A stretch of 64,000 nt of DNA from Candidatus Didemnitutus sp. Lineage in GTDB: Bacteria > Verrucomicrobiota > Verrucomicrobiia > Opitutales > Opitutaceae. Of the stretch, positions 25,615 to 33,671 are shown one piece after another. Made by a program: the position numbers and the translations under genes. The notes below the pieces were generated by a model. The model saw only the letters and a program-made list of their open reading frames with translations. It searched no databases and was not told where the DNA came from. The stretch's first letter is position 1. Every line of letters starts with the position of its first letter. The stretch covers positions 1 through 64,000 of the forward strand of contig JAGOQJ010000006.1 of the NCBI GenBank assembly GCA_017991595.1, given 5' to 3'.

Positions 25615-26328
25615 ATGGCCAAGCCACTCGTCCTCATCACCGGAGCATCCCAAGGCATCGGCGCCGCGCTGTCGCGGGTGTTCGCGCGCCAGCTGCGCGG
25701 CGTGCGCCTCGCCCTCGTCGCACGCAACGCGAAGAACCTGCGCGCCGTCGCGGAGGAATGCACGGAAATCGGCGCGGAGGCCGCAGCATTCCCGGCGGAT
25801 ACGAGCGACGAGGCGGCGGTGGCGAAGCTGGCGCGCACGGTGCAGAAGCGCTGCGGCCCGGTCGACGTGCTGATCAACAATGCCGGCAAGTTCCACGGCG
25901 CACCTTTCCTGCAGACTTCGCTGGCGGACTTCGACGCGCAGATCGCGGCGAACTTGCGCAGCGTGTTCCTCGTTTCGCAGGCCTTCGTGCCGGCCATGGT
26001 GGAGCGCGGGCGCGGCGATGTGTTCAACATGGGCTCGGTGGCGAGCTTCAAGGCGCTGCCGGGTATGGCGGCGTATGGCGCGGCGAAGTTCGCCGTGCTC
26101 GGGCTCACACGCGTGATGCGCGAGGAGCTGAAGCCGCACGGCGTGCGCGTGTGCTGCGTGATGCCCGGTGGCACGGAGTCGCCGTCGTGGGACGGCAGCG
26201 GCGTGCCGGCGGAGCGGTTGATGGCGGCGGACGACGTCGCGCGCGCCTTCTACGACATCTACCGGCTGAGCCGGCGCACCGTCGTAGAGGAAATCGTGCT
26301 GCGCCCGCAGCTCGGCGACCTGCCCTGA
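25615..26328 (+). CDS. Short-chain dehydrogenase/reductase
   Basis: A 237-residue classical SDR, an NAD(P)-dependent oxidoreductase of alcohols or ketones. The cofactor motif TGASQGIG, INNAG, the catalytic serine in FNMGSVASF and the catalytic pair in YGAAK are all present and correctly spaced. The ATG at 25615 is chosen because MAKPLVLITGASQG is the standard start; a GTG/ATG at 25555 adds 20 unconserved residues. Substrate unknown. It is convergent with the mscS-like gene and appears to be transcribed alone. Confidence 0.88.
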   Translation: MAKPLVLITGASQGIGAALSRVFARQLRGVRLALVARNAKNLRAVAEECTEIGAEAAAFPADTSDEAAVAKLARTVQKRCGPVDVLINNAGKFHGAPFLQTSLADFDAQIAANLRSVFLVSQAFVPAMVERGRGDVFNMGSVASFKALPGMAAYGAAKFAVLGLTRVMREELKPHGVRVCCVMPGGTESPSWDGSGVPAERLMAADDVARAFYDIYRLSRRTVVEEIVLRPQLGDLP

Positions 26329-26346
26329 GGCGGCCGTCCGACCCGC

Positions 26347-26922
26347 TCAGGTGCGGGTGGGCGCGTGCAGTTGTTCCGCGAGCGATTTCCCGGCGGCGGC
26401 ACCGGCGCGGCGCTTGAGCACCTTCTGGAAGAACATGCTGTTCGGCACGCGGATCTCGCCGCCGTCCTCGGTCGCGAGCGTGGTGAAGATGAAGTTAAGG
26501 TCCGTGACGCGGCCCTTCATCGCCTCGCCGACGAATTCGATCTCGTCGCCGATGGAAAACGGGCGCGCGACGAGGATGAGCACGGTGCAAAGCGTGTTGC
26601 TCAACACGCTCCAGACCGCGACGAAGCCGATGGCCACCATCGCGAGCACGGTGGACAACACGGTCCACACGCCGCCGAGGTTGAAGCCGAGGACGTTGAA
26701 CATGAGCACCAGCGCGAGGCCGAGGATGACCCAATCCAGCGCGCGCACGACCGGTCGGATGTCGCGCTCGGGGATGCGGCTGTGGCGCGAGAGGAGCCGG
26801 AGGGCGCGGCAGAGGAGGAAGTGCGCCGCATAGGCGCCGGCGGCGATGAGCAACATCGCCGGGAGCGATGAGAGCAGTTGCGGCCAGAGGGCGGAGAGGT
26901 CGGGCAGGTTCAGTTCGGGCAT
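26347..26922 (-). CDS. Small MscS-family mechanosensitive channel
   Basis: A 191-residue MscS-type channel protein. It has three hydrophobic segments, with the pore-lining third helix in GVWTVLSTVLAMVAIGFVAV and the adjoining beta domain motif ILVARPFSIGDEIEFVGE, then GRVTDLNFIFTTLATEDG and VPNSMFFQK. It lacks most of the C-terminal cage domain of Escherichia coli MscS (286 residues). Its start overlaps the end of the fructokinase gene by 13 bases, placing it as the last gene of the sucrose operon. MscS channels open on hypo-osmotic shock and let small solutes escape, which fits a partner for a sucrose osmolyte pathway. Confidence 0.85.
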   Translation of the reverse strand: MPELNLPDLSALWPQLLSSLPAMLLIAAGAYAAHFLLCRALRLLSRHSRIPERDIRPVVRALDWVILGLALVLMFNVLGFNLGGVWTVLSTVLAMVAIGFVAVWSVLSNTLCTVLILVARPFSIGDEIEFVGEAMKGRVTDLNFIFTTLATEDGGEIRVPNSMFFQKVLKRRAGAAAGKSLAEQLHAPTRT

Positions 26923-27824
26923 GATTCGTTTTGGAAAGTGGGGGTGGTGGTGTCGTAGGTGGGCGTCGCGCCGGGGCGGCTGGCGACCCATTCGCCAAGA
27001 CGACATGCGCGGGCGAGCGCTTCGCGCGGCGCGGTGCCGCGCAGCAGGTTGGCGAGCAGGGCGGCGAGGAAGGCATCGCCGGCCCCGACCGTGTCCGCGA
27101 CCGCGACGGTGCGGCCGGGTTCCCAAAGCCATTGGCCGCCGTGCCAGAGGCCGGCGCCGCGCTCGGCGGCGGTGATGCAGATGGAGGGGCAGCCGGTGCG
27201 CTCCGCGATGCGGCGCGCGAGGCGCTCTTCCGAGCCGGCGGCGGTGGCGAACAACTCGCCGGCGAGACGGGCGGCCTCGGTGGCGTTCATCTTCAGCAGC
27301 GTGCAACGGCGTGCGAGCCCGAGCACGCGCGCGAGGTCGTCGTGGGGCGGGCGCAGGTTGACGTCGCACACGCGCAGCGCGTCGGCGGGCAATGCCGCCA
27401 GCAGGCGGTCGAGCGCGGCGCGGTTGAAGGTCGAGCGCAGCGCGAGCGAACCGAAGACGAGGGCGCGGGCCTGCACGGTGGCGCGGAGCGTGTCCTCCCC
27501 CGTGGCGATCTGGTCCCACGCGACTTCGGTCGCGATCTCGTAGCTGGCGTCGCCGGAGTCGGCGAGGCTGGCGCGCACGTAGCCGGTGGGCAGGCCGGTG
27601 TAGCGTGCGATGCCGAGCGTATCCATGCCGCGGTGCCGGAGCCGGCGCAGGAGTTCGTCGCCGAGCAGGTCGCGGCCGGTCGCACTGGCGAGGTGCGGGC
27701 GCAGGCCGAGTTGGTGCAGGTGGCAGGCGACGTTGAACGGCGCGCCGCCGGGGAAGAGGCCGGCGGGGAGGATGTCCCAGAGCATTTCGCCGAAGCAGAC
27801 GACGAGAGGGGCGGAGTCAGGCAT
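26910..27824 (-). CDS. PfkB-family fructokinase
   Basis: A 304-residue ribokinase-family sugar kinase, most likely a fructokinase. The N terminus CFGEMLWDILPAGLFPGGAPFNVA carries the substrate-binding GGAPFN motif typical of fructokinases, and DTVGAGDAF near residue 245 is the catalytic anion-hole motif with the base aspartate. It lies 30 bases after the sucrose-phosphatase/invertase gene and overlaps the MscS gene. Fructose released by invertase would be trapped as fructose-6-phosphate, the substrate of sucrose-phosphate synthase. The match to family is clear; the fructose assignment rests on motif and context. Confidence 0.85.
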   Translation of the reverse strand: MPDSAPLVVCFGEMLWDILPAGLFPGGAPFNVACHLHQLGLRPHLASATGRDLLGDELLRRLRHRGMDTLGIARYTGLPTGYVRASLADSGDASYEIATEVAWDQIATGEDTLRATVQARALVFGSLALRSTFNRAALDRLLAALPADALRVCDVNLRPPHDDLARVLGLARRCTLLKMNATEAARLAGELFATAAGSEERLARRIAERTGCPSICITAAERGAGLWHGGQWLWEPGRTVAVADTVGAGDAFLAALLANLLRGTAPREALARACRLGEWVASRPGATPTYDTTTPTFQNESCPN

Positions 27825-27854
27825 GACGGAGTCGGTGGGGAAAAGCGGGGCGGC

Positions 27855-29942
27855 TCACTCGGCGCCGGGGCGGGGCTCGGCTTGGAGCTCGTGGCAGGCG
27901 TGGATGAAGGCGGCGGCGGACCAGGCTTGGAAGGCCTTGCCCATCGGGCGGCCGGTCTGGCCGTGGATCCACTCGTTGAATTCCCATTCCTGATCGCGGC
28001 CGAGTTGGTTGACTTGGGCGAGACGCACGAGTTCGCGGCAGGCAATCTCGTGGAAGCCGAGGCGATGGATGAAACGCACCCACATGCCGCCGATGAAGGG
28101 CCAGATGCCGCCGTTGTGGTAGTGATGCGGGAGGTTGAGCAGGTTGACGGTGTAGTAGGCGCGCCAATCGGGATCGCCGGACTGCACGACGGGGTAGAGG
28201 TTCGCGACGGGCCAGGGCTGGTTCACGCCGACGCCCCACATGAAACGGAACGCGGTGCGCGCGCGCTCGATGTCGAGCAGGTGCATGAGGAACGCGAGGA
28301 TGTTGCCGTAGACGTCGCAGCGCCAGTTGAAGGAGAAGGGCGTGATCTCGGCCAAGAGGTATTCGGTGTCGCCGAGGGCGAATTGGCGGTCGGCGAAGCG
28401 GTGCGGTCGGGCCGGTTCCTTAGCGCCGGCGTCGGTGGTGGGCCAGAAACGCTCGAGCACACGCTGGCGGATGTGTTGCGACCAGCGCAGGTATTCCGCC
28501 GCCTGCTTGAAGTGGCCGATGAGCTCGAGGATGCCGGCGTAGCAGACGTTGGTGCGATACCAGAGCACCTCATCGTAGAGCACGTTGTAGCTGCGGCCGA
28601 AGAGGTCGGTCCAGTCGCCGGCCTCGGGAATCTCGAGGAGGCCGTCATTGTTGCTGTCCTGCGCGCTGAGCCAGTTCATGATCGATTGCAACCGGTCCGC
28701 GTGGCGGAAGAGGAGCGAGTGGTCGCCGGTGACCTGGGCGTGGTTGTAGAGCGCGATGATGAGCCACAGTCCGCTGTCGATGGAGGCGATGTTGCCGACG
28801 CCGGAGTAATCGGGCTCGCCGGTGTCGATGCGGACGTTGGCGGGAATCTGGCCCGTGGGTGAGGTGTGGGCGAGGAGCGTCTCGAGCGTGCGGATCTGCG
28901 CGGCGCGGATCTCCTCATCCTTCACGCGCAGGGTGCTCCAGACGGTGATGGCGCCGTCGCGTGCCCAGACGCTGCGGTAGTTGGCGTCGGTGCCGCGCAC
29001 GGTGTTGTCGGCGAGGGAGCAGGCGGAGAAACCGAGGGGCGTGATGTTCTTCTTCAGCGCGACGAGCGCCTTCTCGTAGGCGGTGCTGACGAATTTCTTC
29101 TCGTCGGGGTTGAGGCTGCCGAGGCTGGTGCCTTCGAAGAGGCGCTGGAAGCCCGGGGCCATGGCGGAGCGCGAGATGAGCGTTTCCGCGGGCGTGGGCA
29201 CGACGCAGACGACGTCGTAGTGGCAGAGGCCGTCGAGCACGCCGTCGGCGAGGATGCGGCGGGAGTTGAAGGTGGTGAGCTCGAGCGTGGCCTCGTAGAG
29301 TTCGGGAAAGGCGTTCTCGACCACGATGCCGCGCACGCCGGGCAGGCGGAACATGCTGGCGTCGTTGCCGGTGTCGCCGGCGACGAGCACTTCCGTGAGC
29401 GGCACGCCGAGCTGGGCGCAAAGCCATTTCAGGGCGCCGCCCTTGGTGGCGTTGCGCGGGAGCACGTCGAGGTCGCGCGAGCTGGAGTAGACGACCTTGG
29501 CGGCGACGCCGGCTTCGTCGAGGCGGCGGCGGAGCTCGCGCAGGGTGGGGCGGTCGGCGTTGGTGAGATACCAGCTGCACTTGAACTCGTTCTGGAACTC
29601 CGCCGGCTGGGGCCGGGCGCCGGGGAACTGGCGCACGACCGCCTCGACCTTCGCGCGATCCCAGCCTTCGGCGAGGTGGGCGTCGAACTCATGCCGGGCC
29701 GCGCCGGCGCGCACGTCGAACACCTCCGTGCCCACGCCGCCGATCCAGTAGTCTCCGGCGGGCAGCACGCCGTCGTCGACGAAACGGCGCAGGTCGTGCA
29801 CGAGGCGGCCGCTGTTGTAGACAAGCAGCGGCCGCGCCTCGGGCGAGAGCGCCTGCCACGCGGCCTTGAAGCGCTGCGTGGCCTCGGGATTGCCGAGGAG
29901 AGTGCCGTCGAGATCGGTGGAGAAGAGGCGGATGGGAGTCAT
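27855..29942 (-). CDS. Sucrose-6-phosphate phosphatase fused to GH100-type neutral invertase domain
   Basis: A 695-residue two-domain protein. Residues 1-245 are a HAD phosphatase of the sucrose-phosphatase type: D10 and D12 in STDLDGTL, VYNSGR at 41-46, KGGALKWL near 167, and AGDTGNDASMF near 188-198. From about residue 285 the sequence is an alpha/alpha-barrel hydrolase closest to GH100 neutral/alkaline invertases: SVWARDGA with acidic D329, IASIDSGLWLIIALYNHAQV and TGD, YHNGGIWP at about 608, and a final KAFQAWSAAAF. The fusion could dephosphorylate sucrose-6-phosphate and then hydrolyse sucrose. The ATG at 29942 starts the HAD motif directly. An in-frame upstream extension overlaps the synthase gene and is not coding. 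Confidence 0.85.
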   Translation of the reverse strand: MTPIRLFSTDLDGTLLGNPEATQRFKAAWQALSPEARPLLVYNSGRLVHDLRRFVDDGVLPAGDYWIGGVGTEVFDVRAGAARHEFDAHLAEGWDRAKVEAVVRQFPGARPQPAEFQNEFKCSWYLTNADRPTLRELRRRLDEAGVAAKVVYSSSRDLDVLPRNATKGGALKWLCAQLGVPLTEVLVAGDTGNDASMFRLPGVRGIVVENAFPELYEATLELTTFNSRRILADGVLDGLCHYDVVCVVPTPAETLISRSAMAPGFQRLFEGTSLGSLNPDEKKFVSTAYEKALVALKKNITPLGFSACSLADNTVRGTDANYRSVWARDGAITVWSTLRVKDEEIRAAQIRTLETLLAHTSPTGQIPANVRIDTGEPDYSGVGNIASIDSGLWLIIALYNHAQVTGDHSLLFRHADRLQSIMNWLSAQDSNNDGLLEIPEAGDWTDLFGRSYNVLYDEVLWYRTNVCYAGILELIGHFKQAAEYLRWSQHIRQRVLERFWPTTDAGAKEPARPHRFADRQFALGDTEYLLAEITPFSFNWRCDVYGNILAFLMHLLDIERARTAFRFMWGVGVNQPWPVANLYPVVQSGDPDWRAYYTVNLLNLPHHYHNGGIWPFIGGMWVRFIHRLGFHEIACRELVRLAQVNQLGRDQEWEFNEWIHGQTGRPMGKAFQAWSAAAFIHACHELQAEPRPGAE

Positions 29943-30028
29943 GGCGTGGCGAGGGCGGAGGGCGGCGTGGAGCGGTGGCGGTGGAACGGGTCGCGCGGTG
30001 GGCGGCTCGGCAGGTGGAGCAGGCGGCG

Positions 30029-31366
30029 TCAATCGCCGTCGTTCCACGGTTCGTCCCACTCGTTGTCGGTGAAGGCGAGCGCGGTGGCGCGCTCTTCGAT
30101 GAGGCTGATGAGCTGCTGGGCGATGCCGGTCCACGTGAAGAGGCTGCGGGCCTTGTGCGCGCCCATGCGGGCGAGCCGGTGGGAGAGACGCGGATGCTTG
30201 AGCACCTTCACGATGGAGATGCCGAGATCCTCCTTGTCGAAGGGGTCGGCGTAGAGCGCGTGGCGGCCGAAGGTGACGGCGCGGTAGAGACCGCCGTGCG
30301 TAGTGATGACGGTGGGCGTGCCGCAGGCCATGGCCTCGATCGCGGTCATGCCGAACGGCTCGTAGCGGCTGCTGAGCACGAACACGTCGGCGGCGCGGTA
30401 GTGGTTGGCGAGGTCGCGGTCGGCGACGAAGCCATCGAATTTCACGCGCCCGGTCAGGCGGAGCCGGCGCACGCGCTTCTTGAGTTGTTGCAACAACTCC
30501 TTCTCGGCGGCGCCGAGACGCTCGCCCCCGACGGCGAGGTGGAGCACGGCGTCGGGGATGCGCTTGGCGACGACGGAGAAGGCGTCGATGAGGAGGTCGT
30601 AGCCCTTGTTGCGCGCGAGGCGGCCGATGGCGAGGATCACCTTGCCCTCGTAGCCGAGGCGCTTGCGGATGCCGTTGCGCGAGGCGGCGCTGACGGGGAA
30701 GAAGCGGTTGTCGTCGTAGCCCGGCGGGATCATGTGCACGTGCTCCGGCGGCGCGCCGTAGTCCTGCACGATCACGTCGACCTGCGGCGGCGTGGTGGCG
30801 ATGACCTCGGCGCAGTGGCGGTAGAGCAGCGTCTCCTCGGTGATGCGCTGTTTGAAATTATATTTCCTCTCGAATTTCCGCGCGTCGTCCGGGAAATCGA
30901 TTTCCATCAGCTGCTTTTTCCAGAGGCCGAGCGAGTGCGGCGTGTGGATGTGCGGCACGTCGAGCGCCTCGGCGAGCCGCTGCGTGGCGTAGCCGGCGTC
31001 CCAGTAATGCGAGTTGAAGAACTGGTAGCGCAGGCGGTGCTTCTTGATGAAGCGCAGCGCGTGCTCGGACCACTCGGCGAGGTGTTGGACGAGGTATTCC
31101 TTGTCGATGAAGTCCGGGCCGCCGCAGGGCATGCGGATGACGCGCACGCGCTCGTTGACGACATCGATCTCGGGTTGCGACTCGAAGCGGCGGGTCCAGA
31201 TGTCCACCTCGAAGCCGAGTTGCGCGAGCTTCTTGGCGAGCTCGAGCACATAGACGACTTGGCCGCCGGTGTCGGCCGCGCCGAGCGGCGGCTTGGCGGC
31301 GACGTAACCGTGGGTGGAGACCATCCCGATGCGCGGAAGCGCAGACTCAGGTAATTTGACAGGCAT
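30029..31366 (-). CDS. Sucrose-phosphate synthase (GT4 glycosyltransferase)
   Basis: A 445-residue retaining GT4 enzyme. IGMVSTHGY, TGGQVVYVLELAKKL (residues 33-47) and HTPHSLGLWKKQ are features of the sucrose synthase/sucrose-phosphate synthase clade. IGRLARNKGYDLLIDAF holds nucleotide-sugar phosphate contacts and EPFGMTAIEAMACGTPTV is the E-x7-E motif. It should join UDP- or ADP-glucose to fructose-6-phosphate, giving sucrose-6-phosphate. It lacks the C-terminal phosphatase-like domain of plant enzymes. The ATG at 31366 is chosen because upstream in-frame sequence crosses into the divergent creB side. It is the first gene of a four-gene operon, 86 bases before the phosphatase-invertase fusion. 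Confidence 0.85.
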   Translation of the reverse strand: MPVKLPESALPRIGMVSTHGYVAAKPPLGAADTGGQVVYVLELAKKLAQLGFEVDIWTRRFESQPEIDVVNERVRVIRMPCGGPDFIDKEYLVQHLAEWSEHALRFIKKHRLRYQFFNSHYWDAGYATQRLAEALDVPHIHTPHSLGLWKKQLMEIDFPDDARKFERKYNFKQRITEETLLYRHCAEVIATTPPQVDVIVQDYGAPPEHVHMIPPGYDDNRFFPVSAASRNGIRKRLGYEGKVILAIGRLARNKGYDLLIDAFSVVAKRIPDAVLHLAVGGERLGAAEKELLQQLKKRVRRLRLTGRVKFDGFVADRDLANHYRAADVFVLSSRYEPFGMTAIEAMACGTPTVITTHGGLYRAVTFGRHALYADPFDKEDLGISIVKVLKHPRLSHRLARMGAHKARSLFTWTGIAQQLISLIEERATALAFTDNEWDEPWNDGD

Positions 31367-31620
31367 GAAGCAGTTGGGTTGTGCCTCCGCGGCTGAGTCG
31401 GCGAGCGGTGGCGGTGAGCGTGTGCCGCGGCGAGCCGCGGTGCGCCGGAGAGCCCGGTGCGATGACGCCGCGCATGATTCCGGAAACATCACGGAACGGG
31501 CGCGACCCCACTCCACGAGAAACCCGGATGTTGGCTCTGCCAAGGAAAAACTTCTCTGCGTCCGTGCGGAAGGCGTGCGGGCGCTTGCGGCGGCGCGCGC
31601 GATCCGGCAGAAAATTGCGC

Positions 31621-32322
31621 GTGACCGCGTCCCGCCCCACCATCCTCGTCGTCGAAGACGAGCCGGCCATCGCCGACACCCTCGTCTATGCGTTGCAGAC
31701 GGAGGGCTTCACCCCGATCTGGAAAACTTCGGGACGTGACGCGCTGGCGGAGCTGGAGCGCACGCCCGTCGCGCTCGTGGTGCTCGACGTCGGGCTGCCC
31801 GACGGCAGTGGCTTCGACGTCTGCCGCGCGCTGCGCGCGCGCCATGCGGTGCCGGTGATCTTCCTCACGGCGCGCACGGGCGAGATCGACCGCATCGTCG
31901 GGCTTGAGCTCGGGGCCGACGACTACGTGGCGAAGCCCTTCAGCCCACGCGAGCTCACGGCGCGGGTGCGCGCCGTGCTGCGGCGCACGAACGGCGCGTC
32001 GTCCGCGGCATCGTCGTCCGCCACCGCCGCCGGCGTCTGGCAACACGATGCGGCGCGCTGCCGGATCGGTTACCGTGGCCGCACGCTTGAACTCACGCGC
32101 AACGAATATCGCCTGCTCGCGGCGCTGCTCGCGCAGCCGGGTCGGGTGTTCAGTCGCGAACAGTTGATGCAGGCCGCGTGGGACGATCCGGGCGCGGCGC
32201 TGGACCGCACGGTCGATGCGCACGTCAAATCCGTGCGCGCCAAGCTGCGGAGCGTGGCACCGGAGGCCGATCCGATCGTGACGCACCGCGGGCTGGGCTA
32301 TTCGCTGCGCGAGGAGACGTGA
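31621..32322 (+). CDS. creB: CreB-type response regulator, OmpR/PhoB family
   Basis: A 233-residue two-domain response regulator. The receiver has ILVVEDEPAIADTL, phospho-acceptor aspartate in ALVVLDVGLPDGSGF, threonine in IFLTARTGE and lysine in YVAKPFSPREL. The winged-helix output domain has LELTRNEYRLLAALLAQPG and DRTVDAHVKSVRAKL with a final THRGLGYSLRE. GTG at 31621 is preferred because the receiver fold begins with TASRPTILVVEDE; ATGs further upstream add an arginine-rich, unlikely extension. Its stop overlaps the next start as GTGA. Linked creC and creD genes identify it as CreB-like. The inducing signal in this lineage is unknown. Confidence 0.85.
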   Translation: MTASRPTILVVEDEPAIADTLVYALQTEGFTPIWKTSGRDALAELERTPVALVVLDVGLPDGSGFDVCRALRARHAVPVIFLTARTGEIDRIVGLELGADDYVAKPFSPRELTARVRAVLRRTNGASSAASSSATAAGVWQHDAARCRIGYRGRTLELTRNEYRLLAALLAQPGRVFSREQLMQAAWDDPGAALDRTVDAHVKSVRAKLRSVAPEADPIVTHRGLGYSLREET

Positions 32323-33623
32323 AGATCCGCACCGCCATCTTCGGGGTTTACGTGGGCGCCTGTGCGGTCGGCTTCGCGGTGTTGATGTGGTTCATGCTCG
32401 CCGAGGTGCGGCCGCGCTATGTGACCGCCGTGCGCGAACACCTGCGCGATGCCGCGCACGTGCTGGCCGCGACGCTGCACGGCCGCGCGCCGGAAGAAGC
32501 GGCCGCAGCGTTGGCCAGCCCCGCGACGTTCCAAGTGCGACTCGTGGCGAGCGATGGCCGCGTGCTGGCGGACACGCACGAGCCAAGCGAGGTCGCGCTG
32601 GTGGACGGAACTGCTCCGGCGCAGGAATGGGAGGTGTCGGTCGCGGAGACGGTGCGTTTCGCGGACGGCACAGCCGGTCGGATCGTGTTGTCGCGCTCGT
32701 TTCGCAGCGTGAACGCCGTCATCTGGAACGAGCGGGCGAAACTCGCCGGCATCGGGTTGTCCATCGCAGCTGTGATGGTGATCGCGGGCTGGTGGATCGC
32801 AGCGCGGCTCACGCATGCGCTGGAGCGGCTGACCGTGCATGCGCAGGCCGTGCGCGACGGACGCGCCAGCACCCCGCCGCAGTCGCAGGCGAAGGAGATC
32901 GCGGACTTGGCGCGCGCGTTCGAGGAGATGCGCGACGCCCTCGAGGGACGGCAGCACGTCGAGCGCTACACGCAGGCGCTCGCGCACGAGGTGAAGGCGC
33001 CGCTGGCCGCGATCCGCGGGGCGGCGGAGCTGATCGACGAGCAGATGCCGCCGGAGCAGCAGCGAAAATTTCTCGGCAACATCCGTGCGGAGTCGGCGCG
33101 CATCCAGCAGATCGTGGAGCGCCTGCTAGAACTTTCATCGCTGGAAGCGCGCAAGACGCTGCGTCAGGCCGGCGATATCCGGATCGAAGAGCTCGCCGCC
33201 GAGGCGGTCGCGGCCGTGCGCGGGGCGGCGGAAGCGGCCGGAGTGCAGTTGGCCGTGCACGCGGAGGCGGGCCTAGTCCGCGGGGAGCGCCTGCTCTTGC
33301 GCGAGGCGCTCGTGAATCTGCTCCAGAATGCGATCGAATTTTCGCCCCGCGGCGGCGGTGTGACACTCGCGGTGCACGTGCGCGACGGATGTGCGGAGTT
33401 TGCGGTGGAGGACGCGGGCTCGGGTGTGCCGGAGTATGCGTTGCCGCGGGTGTTCGAGCGGTTCTACTCGCTGCCCCGTCCCGACACGGCGCGCAAGAGC
33501 AGCGGGCTAGGGCTCGCGCTCGTGCGCGAGATCGCGCATCTGCACGGCGGTGAGGCGACGCTGGCCAATCGCGCGACTGGCGGGGCGCGCGCGAGTTTCA
33601 CGGTGGCGCTGTCACCGCGCTGA
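32319..33623 (+). CDS. creC: CreC-type sensor histidine kinase
   Basis: A 434-residue membrane histidine kinase. Two membrane spans (about residues 4-26 and 142-166) enclose a periplasmic sensor of CreC type with RYVTAVREHLRDAAHVLAAT. A HAMP region follows, then the phospho-acceptor histidine in ALAHEVKAPLAAIRGAAELI, and ATP-binding motifs NLLQNAIEFSP, DAGSGVP and SSGLGLALVREI. Translation is coupled to creB through the GTGA overlap. In Escherichia coli CreBC responds to growth on fermentation products and minimal medium; that signal may not apply here. Confidence 0.88.
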   Translation: MKIRTAIFGVYVGACAVGFAVLMWFMLAEVRPRYVTAVREHLRDAAHVLAATLHGRAPEEAAAALASPATFQVRLVASDGRVLADTHEPSEVALVDGTAPAQEWEVSVAETVRFADGTAGRIVLSRSFRSVNAVIWNERAKLAGIGLSIAAVMVIAGWWIAARLTHALERLTVHAQAVRDGRASTPPQSQAKEIADLARAFEEMRDALEGRQHVERYTQALAHEVKAPLAAIRGAAELIDEQMPPEQQRKFLGNIRAESARIQQIVERLLELSSLEARKTLRQAGDIRIEELAAEAVAAVRGAAEAAGVQLAVHAEAGLVRGERLLLREALVNLLQNAIEFSPRGGGVTLAVHVRDGCAEFAVEDAGSGVPEYALPRVFERFYSLPRPDTARKSSGLGLALVREIAHLHGGEATLANRATGGARASFTVALSPR

Positions 33624-33671
33624 GGGCGGGCGGTTTTCGCGCGGATTTCATCGTCGCTTCATTCGCATTTC

